Shown here: in pieces, positions 32,602 through 44,644 of the stretch
Numbering within the stretch: position 1 is the stretch's first letter
Layout of the letters: every line of letters starts with the position of its first letter
Assembly (NCBI GenBank): GCA_025504975.1
Contig: JANUWI010000009.1
Coordinates: 806,001 to 870,000 of the forward strand
Origin: Plenodomus lindquistii
Taxonomy: Eukaryota > Ascomycota > Dothideomycetes > Pleosporales > Leptosphaeriaceae
Length of the DNA stretch: 64,000 bases
Direction: 5' to 3'
Notes under the pieces: generated by a model
Database searches by the model: none
Told to the model about the DNA's origin: nothing
What the model saw: the letters and a program-made list of their open reading frames with translations, nothing else
Made by a program: the position numbers and the translations under genes

Positions 32602-32790
32602 TCATGAATGTTGAGCAATCCATGATGTCCGCTCTACCGGCATAGATATCCCGTCTCTACTCGTCCTAAGTATACCCTCGTCCCTTGGCTCGTTCTCGCG
32701 ATCGTTGCGATCCTTGTGGGGGGTAAGAAGGGTCGGCTCGGGAGAGAGTTCGGTTGGTGATTCCGGCGCATTTGGCCGTCTGGAAGGTCC
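32602..32790 (-). other. Open frame continuing past the stop of the small unknown gene
   Basis: After the TGA at 32793-32791 the same frame stays open for another 62 codons to a TGA at 32604-32602. It encodes GPSRRPNAPESPTELSPEPT, LLTPHKDRNDRENEPRDEG and more. The register agrees with the decayed copy at 30567-30730, where the stop position holds TCA (Ser). This suggests formerly, or still, coding sequence. Confidence 0.5.
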
Positions 32791-33339
32791 TCAAGTAGTC
32801 CCGGAGGCGCCGGGTGTTACCAAACCGTGCCGACCGGTGAAAGACGGCAGCGAGCTGACAGCCTCGTCGAGAGTGGGGGCAGGAGCGGCATTGGGCTGGC
32901 CAGCGTCGGGTGCGGGTGACCAGATCGTCATCGGTGCTTTTGCAGGCCCCCTCTCCCTCGCTTGCGCCTCTGCTAGGAGTATGCTCGCCGTCTCAAAAAG
33001 CTCAGTGGGGAACGCGTCGGGAGCGACCATTGCGCGCACATCCTTGTCTAGCAGTTCTACGGCAGCCGTGGCGTACGTGACGGCGCGGTCGTTGATCCTG
33101 AGAGAGAGCAATATGTAGCAGCGGGCCCGAATGACTACTGGAAGATTTGCTTTCTACAGCCTGTATTAGATTATATATCTTATACAGTCTACGTTAAGTA
33201 TACGTACCGCAAGAATTTGCGCCGTGAGCCTAAAGCATTCCGTGTTGTTGTCGGCATACATCTTCGTCATGACATCGTGCAGGGCAATGTATGTACGTGT
33301 CTCCTGACTGCAGTTCTCGAAGGGGTCGTCGTCTTCCAT
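32791..33339 (-). CDS. Small conserved-looking protein of unknown function
   Basis: Two exons, 33208-33339 and 32791-33153, give 164 residues from the ATG at 33339 (MEDDDPFENCSQETRTYIAL). The intron (33154-33207) has a GTACGT donor and a CTGTAG acceptor. The protein is helical in appearance: a first part (HDVMTKMYADNNTECFRLTA), then NLPVVIRARCYILLSLRIND, a helix pair (TYATAAVELLDKDVRAMV, FPTELFETASILLAEAQARE) that resembles TPR-like repeats, and a Pro/Ala-rich tail. I do not recognise a named family. The frame continues past the TGA, and a decayed relative has a sense codon there, so the present stop may be a recent truncation or be read through. It seems a real gene by splice sites and codon use. 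Confidence 0.6.
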
Positions 33340-34008
33340 GGTGTTGAGAAGAGGCGGGTGGTGCTCCAGACGCAGAGTTGCTTACTTAGAGTAATGGGTG
33401 GGCAATTTGCATGTCGACGGTCGGGTGAGAAAGGAGAGGTGAGGAGGTGAGGCAAGCAAACGCGGAGGTTACGTGCGTGGAGGTGACCACATCCAGGTGC
33501 TGGAAGACCAATTGAACGTCAACAGTGCTGAGAAACACGCGTTTGAACTATGACTGCGAAATAGATGAGTGAAGAAAAGGCTGATATCGAAGAATTGAGA
33601 GTCAACTTGGAAATTACGACATGGTACCAGGTCAACGGCATGCAAAAAAGTGCACACGTGAAGGTATCTTGGACTGATATAAACCGTTTCTTTTGATTCG
33701 TCAGTTCTTTGTAGTCTCCATGCTCTTCGACATGGACTCCCCATGCAATGGAATGAAATTCGAGATGCTCCACGCGCACGTGTAGCAGAGTACAAAAAGC
33801 CTTCTGATCGACTGAAGCCCTCAAAGGCATTTGAACAAGACGTACAAAAAAACAACGTCCACCAACGAGCTTATTAACACCCGTAAGACCGCTGACATCT
33901 TTCGATCGCGGAACTATAAAAAAATAAAATGAGATATACAATCGTTTCGCTAGTCAGTCTGTAAAAATGTAAGAAATCTGAGCATGCAACTACGCTAGCA
34001 CTACCCAT
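33340..34008. other. Intergenic upstream of the small unknown gene
   Basis: 670 bp, promoter of the minus-strand gene at 33339 and 3' region of PCK1. The open frames on the minus strand (up to 140 codons) lack a family or ATG context and are taken as chance. Confidence 0.5.
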
Positions 34009-36198
34009 CTAGTGCTTCTGGGGGCAGCAGCATACATGGGGTCCGGCCTTGAGTACAGTTTCGTCGGATTGGTCCTCGTACTTCTTGAAGTTCTCCATGA
34101 AGAGCTTGCCGAGCTTCTCGACTTCACCCTTGAAGTCGGCGGTGCCGTTCCATGACTTGGCTGGGTTAAGCAGCTCGTCAGGAACACCGGGGCAGGTCTT
34201 TGGTACGCTGAGGCCGAAGGTGTCGTAAATCTCGTACTCTACGTTGGCAAGTTCGCCGGAGTGAATGGCGTCCAGGATAGCCCTTGTATATTTTAAGGGA
34301 CATCTCTTGCCTCCTGCGCATTGTCAGTAATGTGTACTCATGCAGTGGTTTCATGTTACGTTACCTGTTGTGGCTCCTGCGCCGACCCAGCCGGTGTTGA
34401 GCAGCCATGCATTGGCGTTGTGCTCCTTAATCTTCTCCGCAAGCATCTTGGCGTAGCGCATAGGATGCAAGGCCAAGAAGGGCTGGGCAAAACACGATGA
34501 GAATGTAGCCTGTGGCTCAGTAATGCCCTGCTCAGTTCCAGCCATCTTCGATGTGTAACCAGAAATGAAATGGTACATGGTTTGCTCGGGGTTGAGCTTG
34601 GAGATCGGGGGGAGAACACCGCGCGCATCGCAGGTAAGAAGAACAATGTTCTTGGGGTGTTGCGACGAAATGCAAGGAATCTTTGTGTTTTCAATGTACT
34701 CGATGGGGTACGCGCAACGGGTGTTCTCGGTCAGGGTATCGTCATCGTAGTCGACCTGGCGGGTGATAGGGTCGAAAACCACGTTCTCCAGGATGGATCC
34801 AAAGCGAATGGCGCCGAAAATATCGGGCTCCTTCTCGGCTGAGAGACCAATGCACTTAGCGTAGCAACCTCCCTCGATGTTGAAGACACCAGTGTCGCTC
34901 CAGCAGTGCTCATCATCACCGATCAAAGCACGCTTGGGGTCGGCCGACAAAGTGGTCTTGCCAGTGCCGGACAGACCGAAGAAGACGGTGACATCTCCAT
35001 TCTGGCCCTCGTTTGCAGACGAGTGTAGAGTGAGGACGTTGTGCTTGACGGGCATCTCGTAGTAGAGGACGGTAAAGATACTATCTTAAAGTTAGTACTG
35101 GAAACTTCCATGTTAATTCAGGCAATGCTTTACCCCTTCTTCATCTCCCCAGCGTATTCAGTACCGAGGATAACCATCTCCTTGTCGGCAAAGTTAAGCG
35201 CGACGGATGTCGATGAAGTCATGCCGCTGGTGTATCTGTTGGCGGGGAAGGCACCAGCATTGTAAATGGTGTAGTCAGGGGTAAAGTGTTCCAACTGTTC
35301 TCTTGAAGGGCGAATCAACATGTTGCGCATGAAGAGAGCATGGTAGGCACGAGCGCAGACGACTCGCACGCGAATCCTGTAGCGCTCATCCCATCCAGCG
35401 AATCCATCGACGACGTAGATGCGCTTCCTGGTATTGAGGTAATCAATGGCACGTTCACGGTTGATGCGCCATACCTAAGATTAAATGTTAGAAACAGAAA
35501 TAACATGTTAACACCGATAAAAAGTTGCAACACGTGATGGTCATGAGGTAAGGCCCGAGGCATGACATGCGTCCCGCATCGCATGCGGGGCTGCCCCCAG
35601 CCGCCACGTGCAAGGATGCGGGCGAACCTCCTCCTTATCGGGTATGCGCCTAGCGTACATGACGTCTGCCACTAATTGTCACAAGCCAGTGCTGCGAACT
35701 GGCGCGACCTTTGGGGACGATCAACGGGAGATTGAGGAGTACTTACGTCAGATTTCATCGGCTTGTTGACTGGGCCCCACCAGACATCGTCTTTTGACGA
35801 GTCCTCCTCGACGATGCGCTTGTCCGAGGGTGAGCGGCCAGTCTTAGCTCCCGAGTATGCGGAGAGAGCGCCTGATGCTGTGATGGCTGAGCCGGTCTCG
35901 TAGACGAGAGCATCTTCGTAGAGAGCGGCGACTGAAGGGTTGGCAATCTGGGTGAGAATGTCAGTGTTGGACTCACAGTGTGGTGTTCTAGGTCAAACTT
36001 ACGATAGCTACACGGTCATAGTCGATGTGTGCCTTGTCGTGGAGAGACTCTTCAATCTCAGTGTGTTCCTTGGACGGTCTGATGGAGTGTATATTAGCAC
36101 TGCTGTCTTCAAAGTCCAATTGACCATTGGAGCAGTGAGTTGACTGACTGTACACCGGAAGGGTGGAGATTTGTCTTGTTGACAGTTTGGGAAACCAT
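34009..36198 (-). CDS. PCK1: Phosphoenolpyruvate carboxykinase (ATP)
   Basis: Six exons: 36149-36198, 36003-36078, 35747-35947, 35134-35474, 34365-35080 and 34009-34313 (1689 nt, 562 residues). The N-terminus is [17 protein letters not shown]. Key segments: [32 protein letters not shown] (substrate loop), the kinase P-loop [21 protein letters not shown] (metal site), [10 protein letters not shown] and [15 protein letters not shown]. These define the ATP-dependent family. The enzyme converts oxaloacetate to PEP in the cytosol, the key step of gluconeogenesis from acetate, lipids or amino acids. Intron 3 (35475-35746, 272 nt) is about five times longer than its neighbours and carries a hairpin and CACGTG. 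The C-terminus ends in an unusual CCCPQKH. Confidence 0.96.
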
Positions 36199-37805
36199 TG
36201 TGCCTGTGAAGAGTGGAGATTTGGACGAGGAATGGAAATTAGATCGTTGTTGTTTTGACACCTGATGACGGACGAAGTCTTGGGTCAGAGGAGGCTGGCT
36301 TGCGGTTCTGACAACGGGGTCCGAGGTCTCTTTAATAGCATGACGGGCGACCATCCTGAGGACGTTCCTCACGACCAGAGTAGCTATGGGCCGGGCGGTA
36401 GTTAGCGTAGCCGATGCTGATTGGCCCAAACTACATGCTCTCGTAGTGGGAGTGCTGTTCGGCTTCGTGTGCACGAAAATAACGCGGAGCGACACAGAGG
36501 GCCTGGGTGAGTTCGGAACGAGCGACCGGCTAACTCGAGCATTTTGGCTGGTGGACCGCGCAAGACTTGAAACCACGCGCATCGAGGGCTGAGGGAGAGC
36601 CACATGGAGGTCTGCGATCGCACTTGTGTCATCGTTTGTCTCGTTTTCTCAGTGCGGCCCCCCTCGTGACAGCGTCAAAAGACGGGTTTGCACTGCAACC
36701 TGCGACCTGGTATTGGCTGGCCGCCCTCTGTACGCTCTACCCCACATTTCCGTCCGCCGGAAACGGGTAGACGCCACATCACTTCGTCATTCTTGCTATT
36801 GGCTCATTTGCGATAACTCAGATCATGGCCTGTTTGCCTCAGACTCGTCGCGGTCATGATTGCTCTCAGCGCGTATCTGATCATGCCGCGTTGCAAGTAC
36901 CCAAGGCTATTGTCGGCAGTGTCCTTTTCCGGCATTCAGCCAAGGTTGGCCATCACTTCGACAGCCAATATCGAGGCGGTGCAGATATTGACTCCCGGTC
37001 CTAGTTCGTGTGTGCACACGGTCCAGACAAACCCCTGCACGCTGATGGAGACGCATTCTTCGGCTCAGCCCTTCGATGTCACGATGCACAAATCAGCGCC
37101 GTCGGACGGATGGATCCCGATTGACTATGCGTGCTCCGGTAGGTGTAAACATGAGGCATTTCGTGACAATTCACGATCCTTCGCCCGCTCGATTCATGTA
37201 AGTGCCGAGTTAGAGGCGTTTCGTGTTTCTGTAGTCTTGTTAATCGCGCACGACGCCTACGAGGTACCGCCTAGCTGGTGTCGTGGCCCGAAGCACATGT
37301 CCACTATGTGTCAAAGAGTACCACGGTTCAGGCACCGAATTTTGTCGCGCAGACCAAAATTTGTGAGGGGAAAAAGTATCGTTGTATTCGCTTGTCACCA
37401 CGTTATCTTGGGCATTGTCTTTGAATCGCTGCAAAGTCCCAAGAGAACCATCACATGTTCAGCCTGGGCGCCCAAGCACATGTTTTCCAGCACATGCTCC
37501 AGCTTCTCGAAGAGGCATTTCGCGGGGAAAACGCACAATACAAGGCCCCATATTTCCTATCCTGGGATGGCCGTCTCTCCAAAAAGCCAAGACGTTCCGG
37601 CCGCGGGCGAGCTACGAATTCACCCGAAGACTCCAGCGCTGTATCCAGTACCGAGCCCTAGCCTTATGGTACTAATAGACCGAAAGTAGGGCCGAGTATT
37701 ATCTCACGATGCATGATTTGCAATTGTTGCTGGAGTTCTGCTGAAAGGTTGTATTAAACTGCTCTACCATGCATCATTATTGAAGAATGAAGAGTGTGCA
37801 TGAGA
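36199..37805. promoter_or_regulatory. Upstream region of PCK1
   Basis: 1.6 kb between the PCK1 start and the 3' end of the ABC transporter. It should hold the PCK1 promoter. A 277-codon plus-strand frame (36856-37689) starts with ATG but has no domain, no hydrophobic pattern and odd composition, so I do not call it a gene. No element is named. Confidence 0.45.
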
Positions 37806-40800
37806 CTACGCTTTGTCGCCATTCTGCCTCTGCTTCGCCTGCTTCTTCTGCTTCCTCGCAGAGGGGCTGAAAGAGTCCTTGATTTTGCGGAAACCACCGA
37901 GGTAGAGCCACGTGCAAGCAAACACGACGGCGAAATTGAAGAAAATATACGCCCACATGATGCCTAAATCAACATTGTTAGTGAACATGTTCATATAGAA
38001 GGTACTCAAGATTGAAACATACCAAAGTCGCGCCAGATGTACTGCGGGAAGACGTTGAAACTGGCTGCAAACGCGTCGCCCGTTGCGTACTGGCAGAACC
38101 CACAGTTCCCGTCCTGCATCGTCTCCACATAGCCACCGGACTGCTGCGCAAACTGCCCAGCATACGCTTGACAATCCTGGCCTGGTGGAGAAGGGAAGAT
38201 CGCCATCTCATTAGGCTCGCAACGGATCTCCTGGCCCGTGACCAGCAGGGCAAGGAATCCTTCAAGAAGATATTTGAAGGGAGTAAGCCAGTACATCCAC
38301 GATTGCCAGAAGGAAGGAAGGCCATTGTAAGGCACAACAACACCGCAGAAGGACACGATGAACGTGAAGAAAAGAGGTACGAGAAGCGAAGCGAGGAGCT
38401 CATTGGGACTAAATGCCGCAATAGCTTGACCAAAACCAAGATAGAAAACCTCGAAGAGCATGACAAAGAGCCATACGCTGGCTGCAGTGTAGGTGTCGCG
38501 CGGGAAGCCAGGTGGGAAGTACCAACAGCACCAGTAGATTGTGCCGGCGATGATGCGGTACGGAAGCTCGCTGAGGATTGTACCCCATACCCAGGCTGTC
38601 CACGAATATATCTTTGCGTTACCCTCGCGCGACTCATAGATATTGCGGACGCTGAGGAAGCGAGGTTGCAGCTGTTGGATGAGAGGAGGCGAGATGGTCA
38701 AGGTCATGAAAACGGAGAACAGACGCGATTGCATGTCGATCTGCGAGTTACCCAGGTCCCAGAAGGTGAAGCCGTTGAAAAGACCAGTGAATATATGCAG
38801 CATGGTAACGCCAAGCACATACGGAGGGTCCCTCCAGATCGCCACGAAGCTGCGAGTGACGACAGCTAGCCATTGCTGAGGGTATGGCATAGCATACTCG
38901 CGGTCATCGCGCGCTTCGTCGTTCTTAGAGGCGTTGCGGCGATCCGAGATGATGCCTTGAATTTCTTCGGTGAGCTTCTGGTTCTGCGACGACTTCTCCC
39001 AGACGTCGCCCCAATCCTGACCCTTGTAGTTGGGGTCACCTGCACCTATAGCTTCGAGCATGTACTCAGCTGGGTTCTCATGGGGCTTGCACTTCTTGGC
39101 TCCGTTGCCTTGAAGGTAGTCAATGAGGGTCTTGGAGTCCTCTCCAAGTTCGCCAAAGTACACCGTACGGCCGCCAGACTTGAGGAGGAGAAGCTGATCG
39201 AAGTGCTCGAATAATACAGCGGACGGTTGGTGGATGGTGCAGAGAATAGCTTGTCCGGCATCGGCAAGCTTCCTCAAAAAGCGGACAATATTGAATGCTG
39301 CACCAGAGTCGAGTCCAGACGTTGGCTCATCGAGAAACATGAGAAGCTCAGGCTTGCTGGCCAGTTCAACGCCAATAGTAAGCCGTTTGCGTTGCTCCTG
39401 GTTGAGACCGTTGCCTGAAACGCCAATAGCAGCGCCTGCAATGTCCCTCATCTCAAGCAGGTCGATGATGGTCTCGACATAGTCGTACTTCTCCTGCAAC
39501 GGAGTTTCCTTGGGCTGTCTCAAACGTGCTGAGAAGCGTAGAGCCTCTCGGACTGTGGCGGTCGATTCATGCACATCCATTTGCTCTGCAAAGCCTGTCG
39601 AGCGCTGGAAGGAATGTGGCAATGGCTTACCGTCGACCAAAAAGTCTCCGCTGACAACGCCGAAGTTGATGCGCTGCGCAAGAGTGTTAAGCAATGTCGT
39701 TTTACCGGCCCCAGAAGCACCCATCAACGCTGTAAGCTTGCCTGGCTTGACAAAGCCTTGAATGCCACTTAGCAGCGTGCGTTCGTCCTTCTCGTAGGGG
39801 ATCGTGTATCTGATGTCCTGGAACGTAAAGATGGTCTCATTCTTCGCAACGCCTTCAACGGTCTTGCCCGAGCCTTCGTTGTCACTTGAGTCTTTCTCGG
39901 TGAGGGGTTCGTTCTTGCCAGCCTCTTCATCCTTGGGCAAACTCTTGGTCTCCATCTCCTTCTCGACGGTCTTGGGTACTTGACCGCGCTTGTAAATAGT
40001 AACGGCGCCGCCCCCGCGATTAGGCTTTTGTAGCTCCAGACCCAACGCGGTGAGAGCGACGAAGAATATAAACATACCGCAGATGATTCCAAAGTTGCGC
40101 CAGAGATGGGCCCTTGTATAGCCGTAAGATGCGTTGATGTAGTCCGATCCAGCCACGGTCAAGGATCCCGGCCTATTTCCTGCAATCGCGCATGATTGGT
40201 ACTGTTCCTGTGCGCCTGGAATTTGAGGAGCGATGTACGGAGGAACACACTGGATGTCTAGATTGTAAAACTCGTTGGCAACCAGCGCTTCAAACCCGTA
40301 TTGCATAGGATTGATCCACCGGAGCCAAGAGAACCATGGATGCATCTTGGCCGGAGGAATCAGATATCCAGTGTAGACAACGATTGCTTGTATAGCAACA
40401 CCTGTGATGCGAGTTGCGACGTCAAGAGACCCCACCATCGCTCCAATCGCGCGGAAGAACGCATACATGGTCATTGTGATAATCCACAATAGTAGTAGCG
40501 AGATGAAGAATTGAGAGGCTGTGCGCGAGAGATTTGCCATGAAGTAGACTATGATGTCGAAGATGACGACCTGAATCAGTACCAGTGGCACGTCGATGAC
40601 AGTTTGAGCGATTGCGTATGCGGCTGGTCGATAAAAGGAGAAACTCTTGTGCTTCAGCAAGATAGGTCGGGACTCGAAGGCGGCAGTCAGCTCAGCAAGA
40701 GCTAACAGGGCGTTGAATAGCAACATGAAGAAAAGCACACCACCTCTTGCAAAGGTGCCGGCAGAAGTACTGGGGAGGTCGTAGAACAAGGAACCGACGA

Positions 40801-42721
40801 TGAGAGCCTGGAAACCAATACCACCCCATTTCCCAATGAGCGACTGTGGGTCACCCACCATGACAAGGTATTGACGCTTAGTACATGCCATGACTTGTTT
40901 CGGGAAAGATAGAGTGAAATTCTTCTTCTTGGTGGCCTTTGTGCGAGCTTCATGGCGTTCTTCAGCTTGTCGTTCCGTCTCCTTCTCAAACTCTTCAATC
41001 TCAGCCATGTTATCTTGAGCTTGTTCACTATCGGCGAATATTTTACCGAATTGGGCTCCAGTGCGGGGGATACGGTCTTCCCAGCCCTCCTTGATCTGAC
41101 GCTCATGATCGTCCGTGACAGACGTCAAGAAATCAGACGTCGTCCAGCGTTCGGGCCTGACAAATCCAAGGGCCTGGAAATATTCGGCAGCCTTCTCAGC
41201 CGGGCCGAAATAGCAGCAGCGACCTTCATGAATGAGCAAAACCTTGTCGAATAGGTCGTACAGCGATTCTCCAGCTTGGTACAAGGCAACCGAGGTCGAG
41301 ATCTGCGCCATGTTGGTCAACGACCGCAAACTTTGGACGTACTCCAAGGCGGTCGAACTATCGAGACCACGCGTAGAATTGTCCCATGCCTGTACAGAAG
41401 CCTTGGTCACCATAGCTTCAGCGATTGAGACACGCTTCTTTTCTCCTCCGGAGACACCACGGATGAGCTCGTTGCCCACTTTCGTTCCGAGTGTGTGCTC
41501 GATCCAGAACAGCTTGGTGACAACTCGTAAGAATTCGCTCACATAATCCTTGCGGGACTCGCCTTCATTACGTGAGTCCTTGCCTGGTGTCTTAGTCTTC
41601 AAGGCGAACTCCAGAGTGTCTTTCACCTTGAGTGTAGCGTAATGTAGATCATCTTCCGGGTTGTAGAGAACTTCCGAGCGATACTTCTTGTGCATCTCAT
41701 CAGCATCGGTGCCGCCATAGGTCACATCGCCAGTGATTTCCTCGTAACCAAACCTTTGGTTGCCAATAATCTTGAGAAACGTTGAGCAGCCAGATCCTGG
41801 ACGGCCTAGAACCAAGCACATCTCGCCAGGCTTTATCACACCGGAGAAGTCGTCAAGGATGGTACGAACAGGTGGCTTGCCAGCCGCCTTCTTAGGACCT
41901 TTGACGAACAGGTTCTTCACAAGTCTGCCAGGATTGAGGAAGAAGTCGCCGACAGACGGTTGTAGGGCAGCTCCAACACCCATGCCTTTCACAGTCAGAT
42001 GCTTGAATATGACACCTTGATGCCTAGTCTTCTCCTCCTCTGATGCGGCCTGGCGCGTGTTTCCGAACATCTTGGACATGAGGTTGTTGATCTCGTCATC
42101 TTCCTCGGCGCTGGTGTGCGACTGTCCCGTCTTAGCTTTGCTGAGTGCGTTGCTTTGGCTGGTCCTTCGCCTTGACAGGGCACGGAAGAGGTCTTCTTCA
42201 GTCATAGGTTGTGACTGTCTCGATTGTAGGGCTGGACGGCCACCAGCCTTAATGGTGGCGACGCCATCTTCGTGCTCAGAATCTGACGAGTCGTCTGCAA
42301 GAACGACTTGCTCTTCGACGGGCCCGTTGGCGGTCTGCTTTTTAAGGTAATTAGTTTTCGAACCTGGAAGGACCGCAGTCTCATGGTCTGTAGTGGTGTC
42401 GTGTTCTATGGGGCCGCGGGTAGTGTCAGGGGCTGCGATTTCGTGCTCTGGTGACGGCACCGCAGTTGTGTTACTCGAGTCCGCGTGGTGACCAGCACCT
42501 TCTGCGCCGTAGTAGCTCTGGCTACTGGTGTGGAGAGCATTGGCAATGAAAGTCGTGTGGGTGGGCTCGGTTTGAGGAGCTCTTGGGGTAATCGAACCAT
42601 CGTCATGGGTTGTGTACTGCGAGCCTATGTATGATTGTTGCCGACTTGGATCTGCTGGTGTTTCGATCCATCCTCCAGGCAAGTGTGAGGCTAATGGGGT
42701 TGGACCCTCATTTGAAGCCAT
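37806..42721 (-). CDS. PDR-type (ABCG) multidrug ABC transporter
   Basis: Two exons, 38023-42721 and 37806-37963 (4857 nt, 1618 residues). Layout is (NBD-TMD)x2. After a long hydrophilic N-terminus (about 230 residues), NBD1 has the atypical Walker A GRPGSGCSTFLK, signature VSGGEKKRVS and degenerate Walker B WDNSTRGLD. TMD1 and the CDR-type linker follow. NBD2 has canonical GASGAGKTTLLN, degenerate signature LNQEQRKRLT and LLMFLDEPTSGLDS. TMD2 ends with a last helix in exon 2 (IMWAYIFFNFAVVFACTW). This asymmetry is the hallmark of PDR5/CDR1 pumps, plasma-membrane exporters of hydrophobic toxins such as azoles and plant or fungal metabolites. The substrate here is unknown. The 59-nt intron is supported by frame. 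Confidence 0.95.
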
Positions 42722-44644
42722 GTCGACGGCTTCGTCGAAGTCGGAGACAGAGTTAACTCAGGGGTAGTATTGGCAGTACTGTTACGAGAAAGAACGAGGC
42801 AGGGACCAATAGTCGATATGCAAGACACAACAACAAAGTGTCGCCGTTTGCGTTGATCGTAAAAAAATAACCGATCAGACGCTCGCGACTGCTATGGAAT
42901 CTATGGCAGGTCTGAGGGAGTATATACGAGTGTCTTGCGCTTTGGCTTGAGCAGCCTAACGGTGCGCGCCATCCCACTGACCCCATCGTTTTGCACGCGT
43001 GCAATGTCAACAAGCAAATTGATTGTTGAAATGGTGATGTCATTTTGATGATACAGTCTTGACGTGCATGGTGGATCGACCCTAGCTCGGAGTCGGTGCT
43101 TTATGGGACCGAGATCGAAATGGGGATCTTGATGGATGCAGCCTATGAATGCCATTGTTGTGCGATTTCCGTGGTTCAGCCTCGCCTTGTCGATCGGTCT
43201 ACGCTGCTGCAAGCAGCGCTACGGCCTCCGCGGGTTGCACCGAGGGTCTTGCGGATACACGACCTTGTGCGACGGCCACTTCTGTTTAGAGAGTCTATGT
43301 CGACAACAGCAATCGCTGTCGACAGGATCATCCAAAGCGCGACTGCGACTACGAGTCTGGATTCGCGACAATTCACAATCTGATCGTCGAGTCTCTGGCA
43401 AGATTCTCGTCGCGGATCGCACGTGCTGTGGTAGAAATGAGGTAGCGCAATATTGCTGTATCAAGCAAGACGACGCCAAGTCGTGCTTGTTCGACACTGA
43501 ACTTGGCTGCTCGAAGTGGCTGACTTAGGCGTCAAAAACACATTTTGATATTTCCTTTTCTTGTCTTCACGCCGCGACTCACGACTTGTTGCACGACTCA
43601 TTGAGTTGCACGCCTGCCTCCCTCTAATCACATGCACTTGGTGGAATTTATCGTCCCATGGCTCTCAAACCTTATGAGCAGCATAGGTCAGCCAAGGCAG
43701 TCATGTGCAGATTATGTTGAGCAAGTGACTATGTACTTGGAAAGACCCGATTTAGTGTTGTTCGTTATCACCCTGGTGTTTCACTCGGTCTAGGGGCGTG
43801 GCAAGGTTCGTGTCTTCAGGCTGAGGTTGTCCGGATGCCATACGCTCTCGAATTCTGTCAACGTGATATTCTTTCTCCAACGTTCCCCCTCTCCACTATG
43901 CGAATTATCATAACACCCTAGTGTTCGTACTGATTGTCACCCTCTCTAGCTTTCATACACAACATAGTTACATCCCCATCCATTGCAGACAGTCTTCATC
44001 TCGCCTCCGCTACACCATAACCACATCCATCTCCACGACTTTCAATCTCCATCATGCATGCTACCATGTCACACAAGTCCCCATCTTATTAGGGCTCCTG
44101 CAACTACACCTTACATCCTCCCTGATATATCATGCGTGTCACAAGCACGCTGTGGAAGTCAGTATAGCCTAGGAACCGTTTGTTTGGCTTTTTGACTGGA
44201 CTTCACGCCTTGGGGGAGAGTCTTTGGTCGCATGGTGTTCCTGAACGGGATGCATGGGCTGATGTTGGCATGGATGAGCATGGATGTGGCTTTGGAGGTA
44301 CCAACAGCCTTGCGTATGATTTCAATGTTGGAATTTTGCAACACTTGGGAGTGCATGTAGTCTTCTCGGTATGTCATTATAGATCCAGAACGCAGAGTAC
44401 AGGACAACTTGTTATACTTTGCCTTGGGCAAGAGTGATCGCAAGCTCCGTGTCTGTAGACTGTGTGACTGTGTGTGGGGTTTATATTGTGGTATGTATAT
44501 AAGGACAGACGAGACATGTACGGACAAGTTATATCAAACCTATTTCTCATATTGAGATTCTTCCTTCAACTCTCGCTCGTCTAACAGAGTCTATGACACA
44601 TTCTCATCCAAAAAAGGCAATCCAAAAGTTCAAAAGCCGAGAGC
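42722..44644. other. Intergenic upstream of the ABC transporter
   Basis: 1.9 kb. The left part is the ABC transporter's upstream region, the right part the 3' end of the next minus-strand gene. Short open frames at 43096-43528 and 44159-44527 lack domain features. No repeat was recognised. Confidence 0.5.

Noticed and set aside
33469..33941. 128- and 140-codon minus-strand frames
   Set aside because: Mutually overlapping, no ATG context or domain; probably chance.
36856..37689. 277-codon open frame with ATG upstream of PCK1
   Set aside because: No domain, no signal or membrane pattern, irregular composition, and it lies in the expected PCK1 promoter; long chance frames occur in GC-balanced DNA.
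43096..43528. Open frames of 95-130 codons upstream of the ABC transporter
   Set aside because: No family features, overlapping on both strands, in a promoter region.
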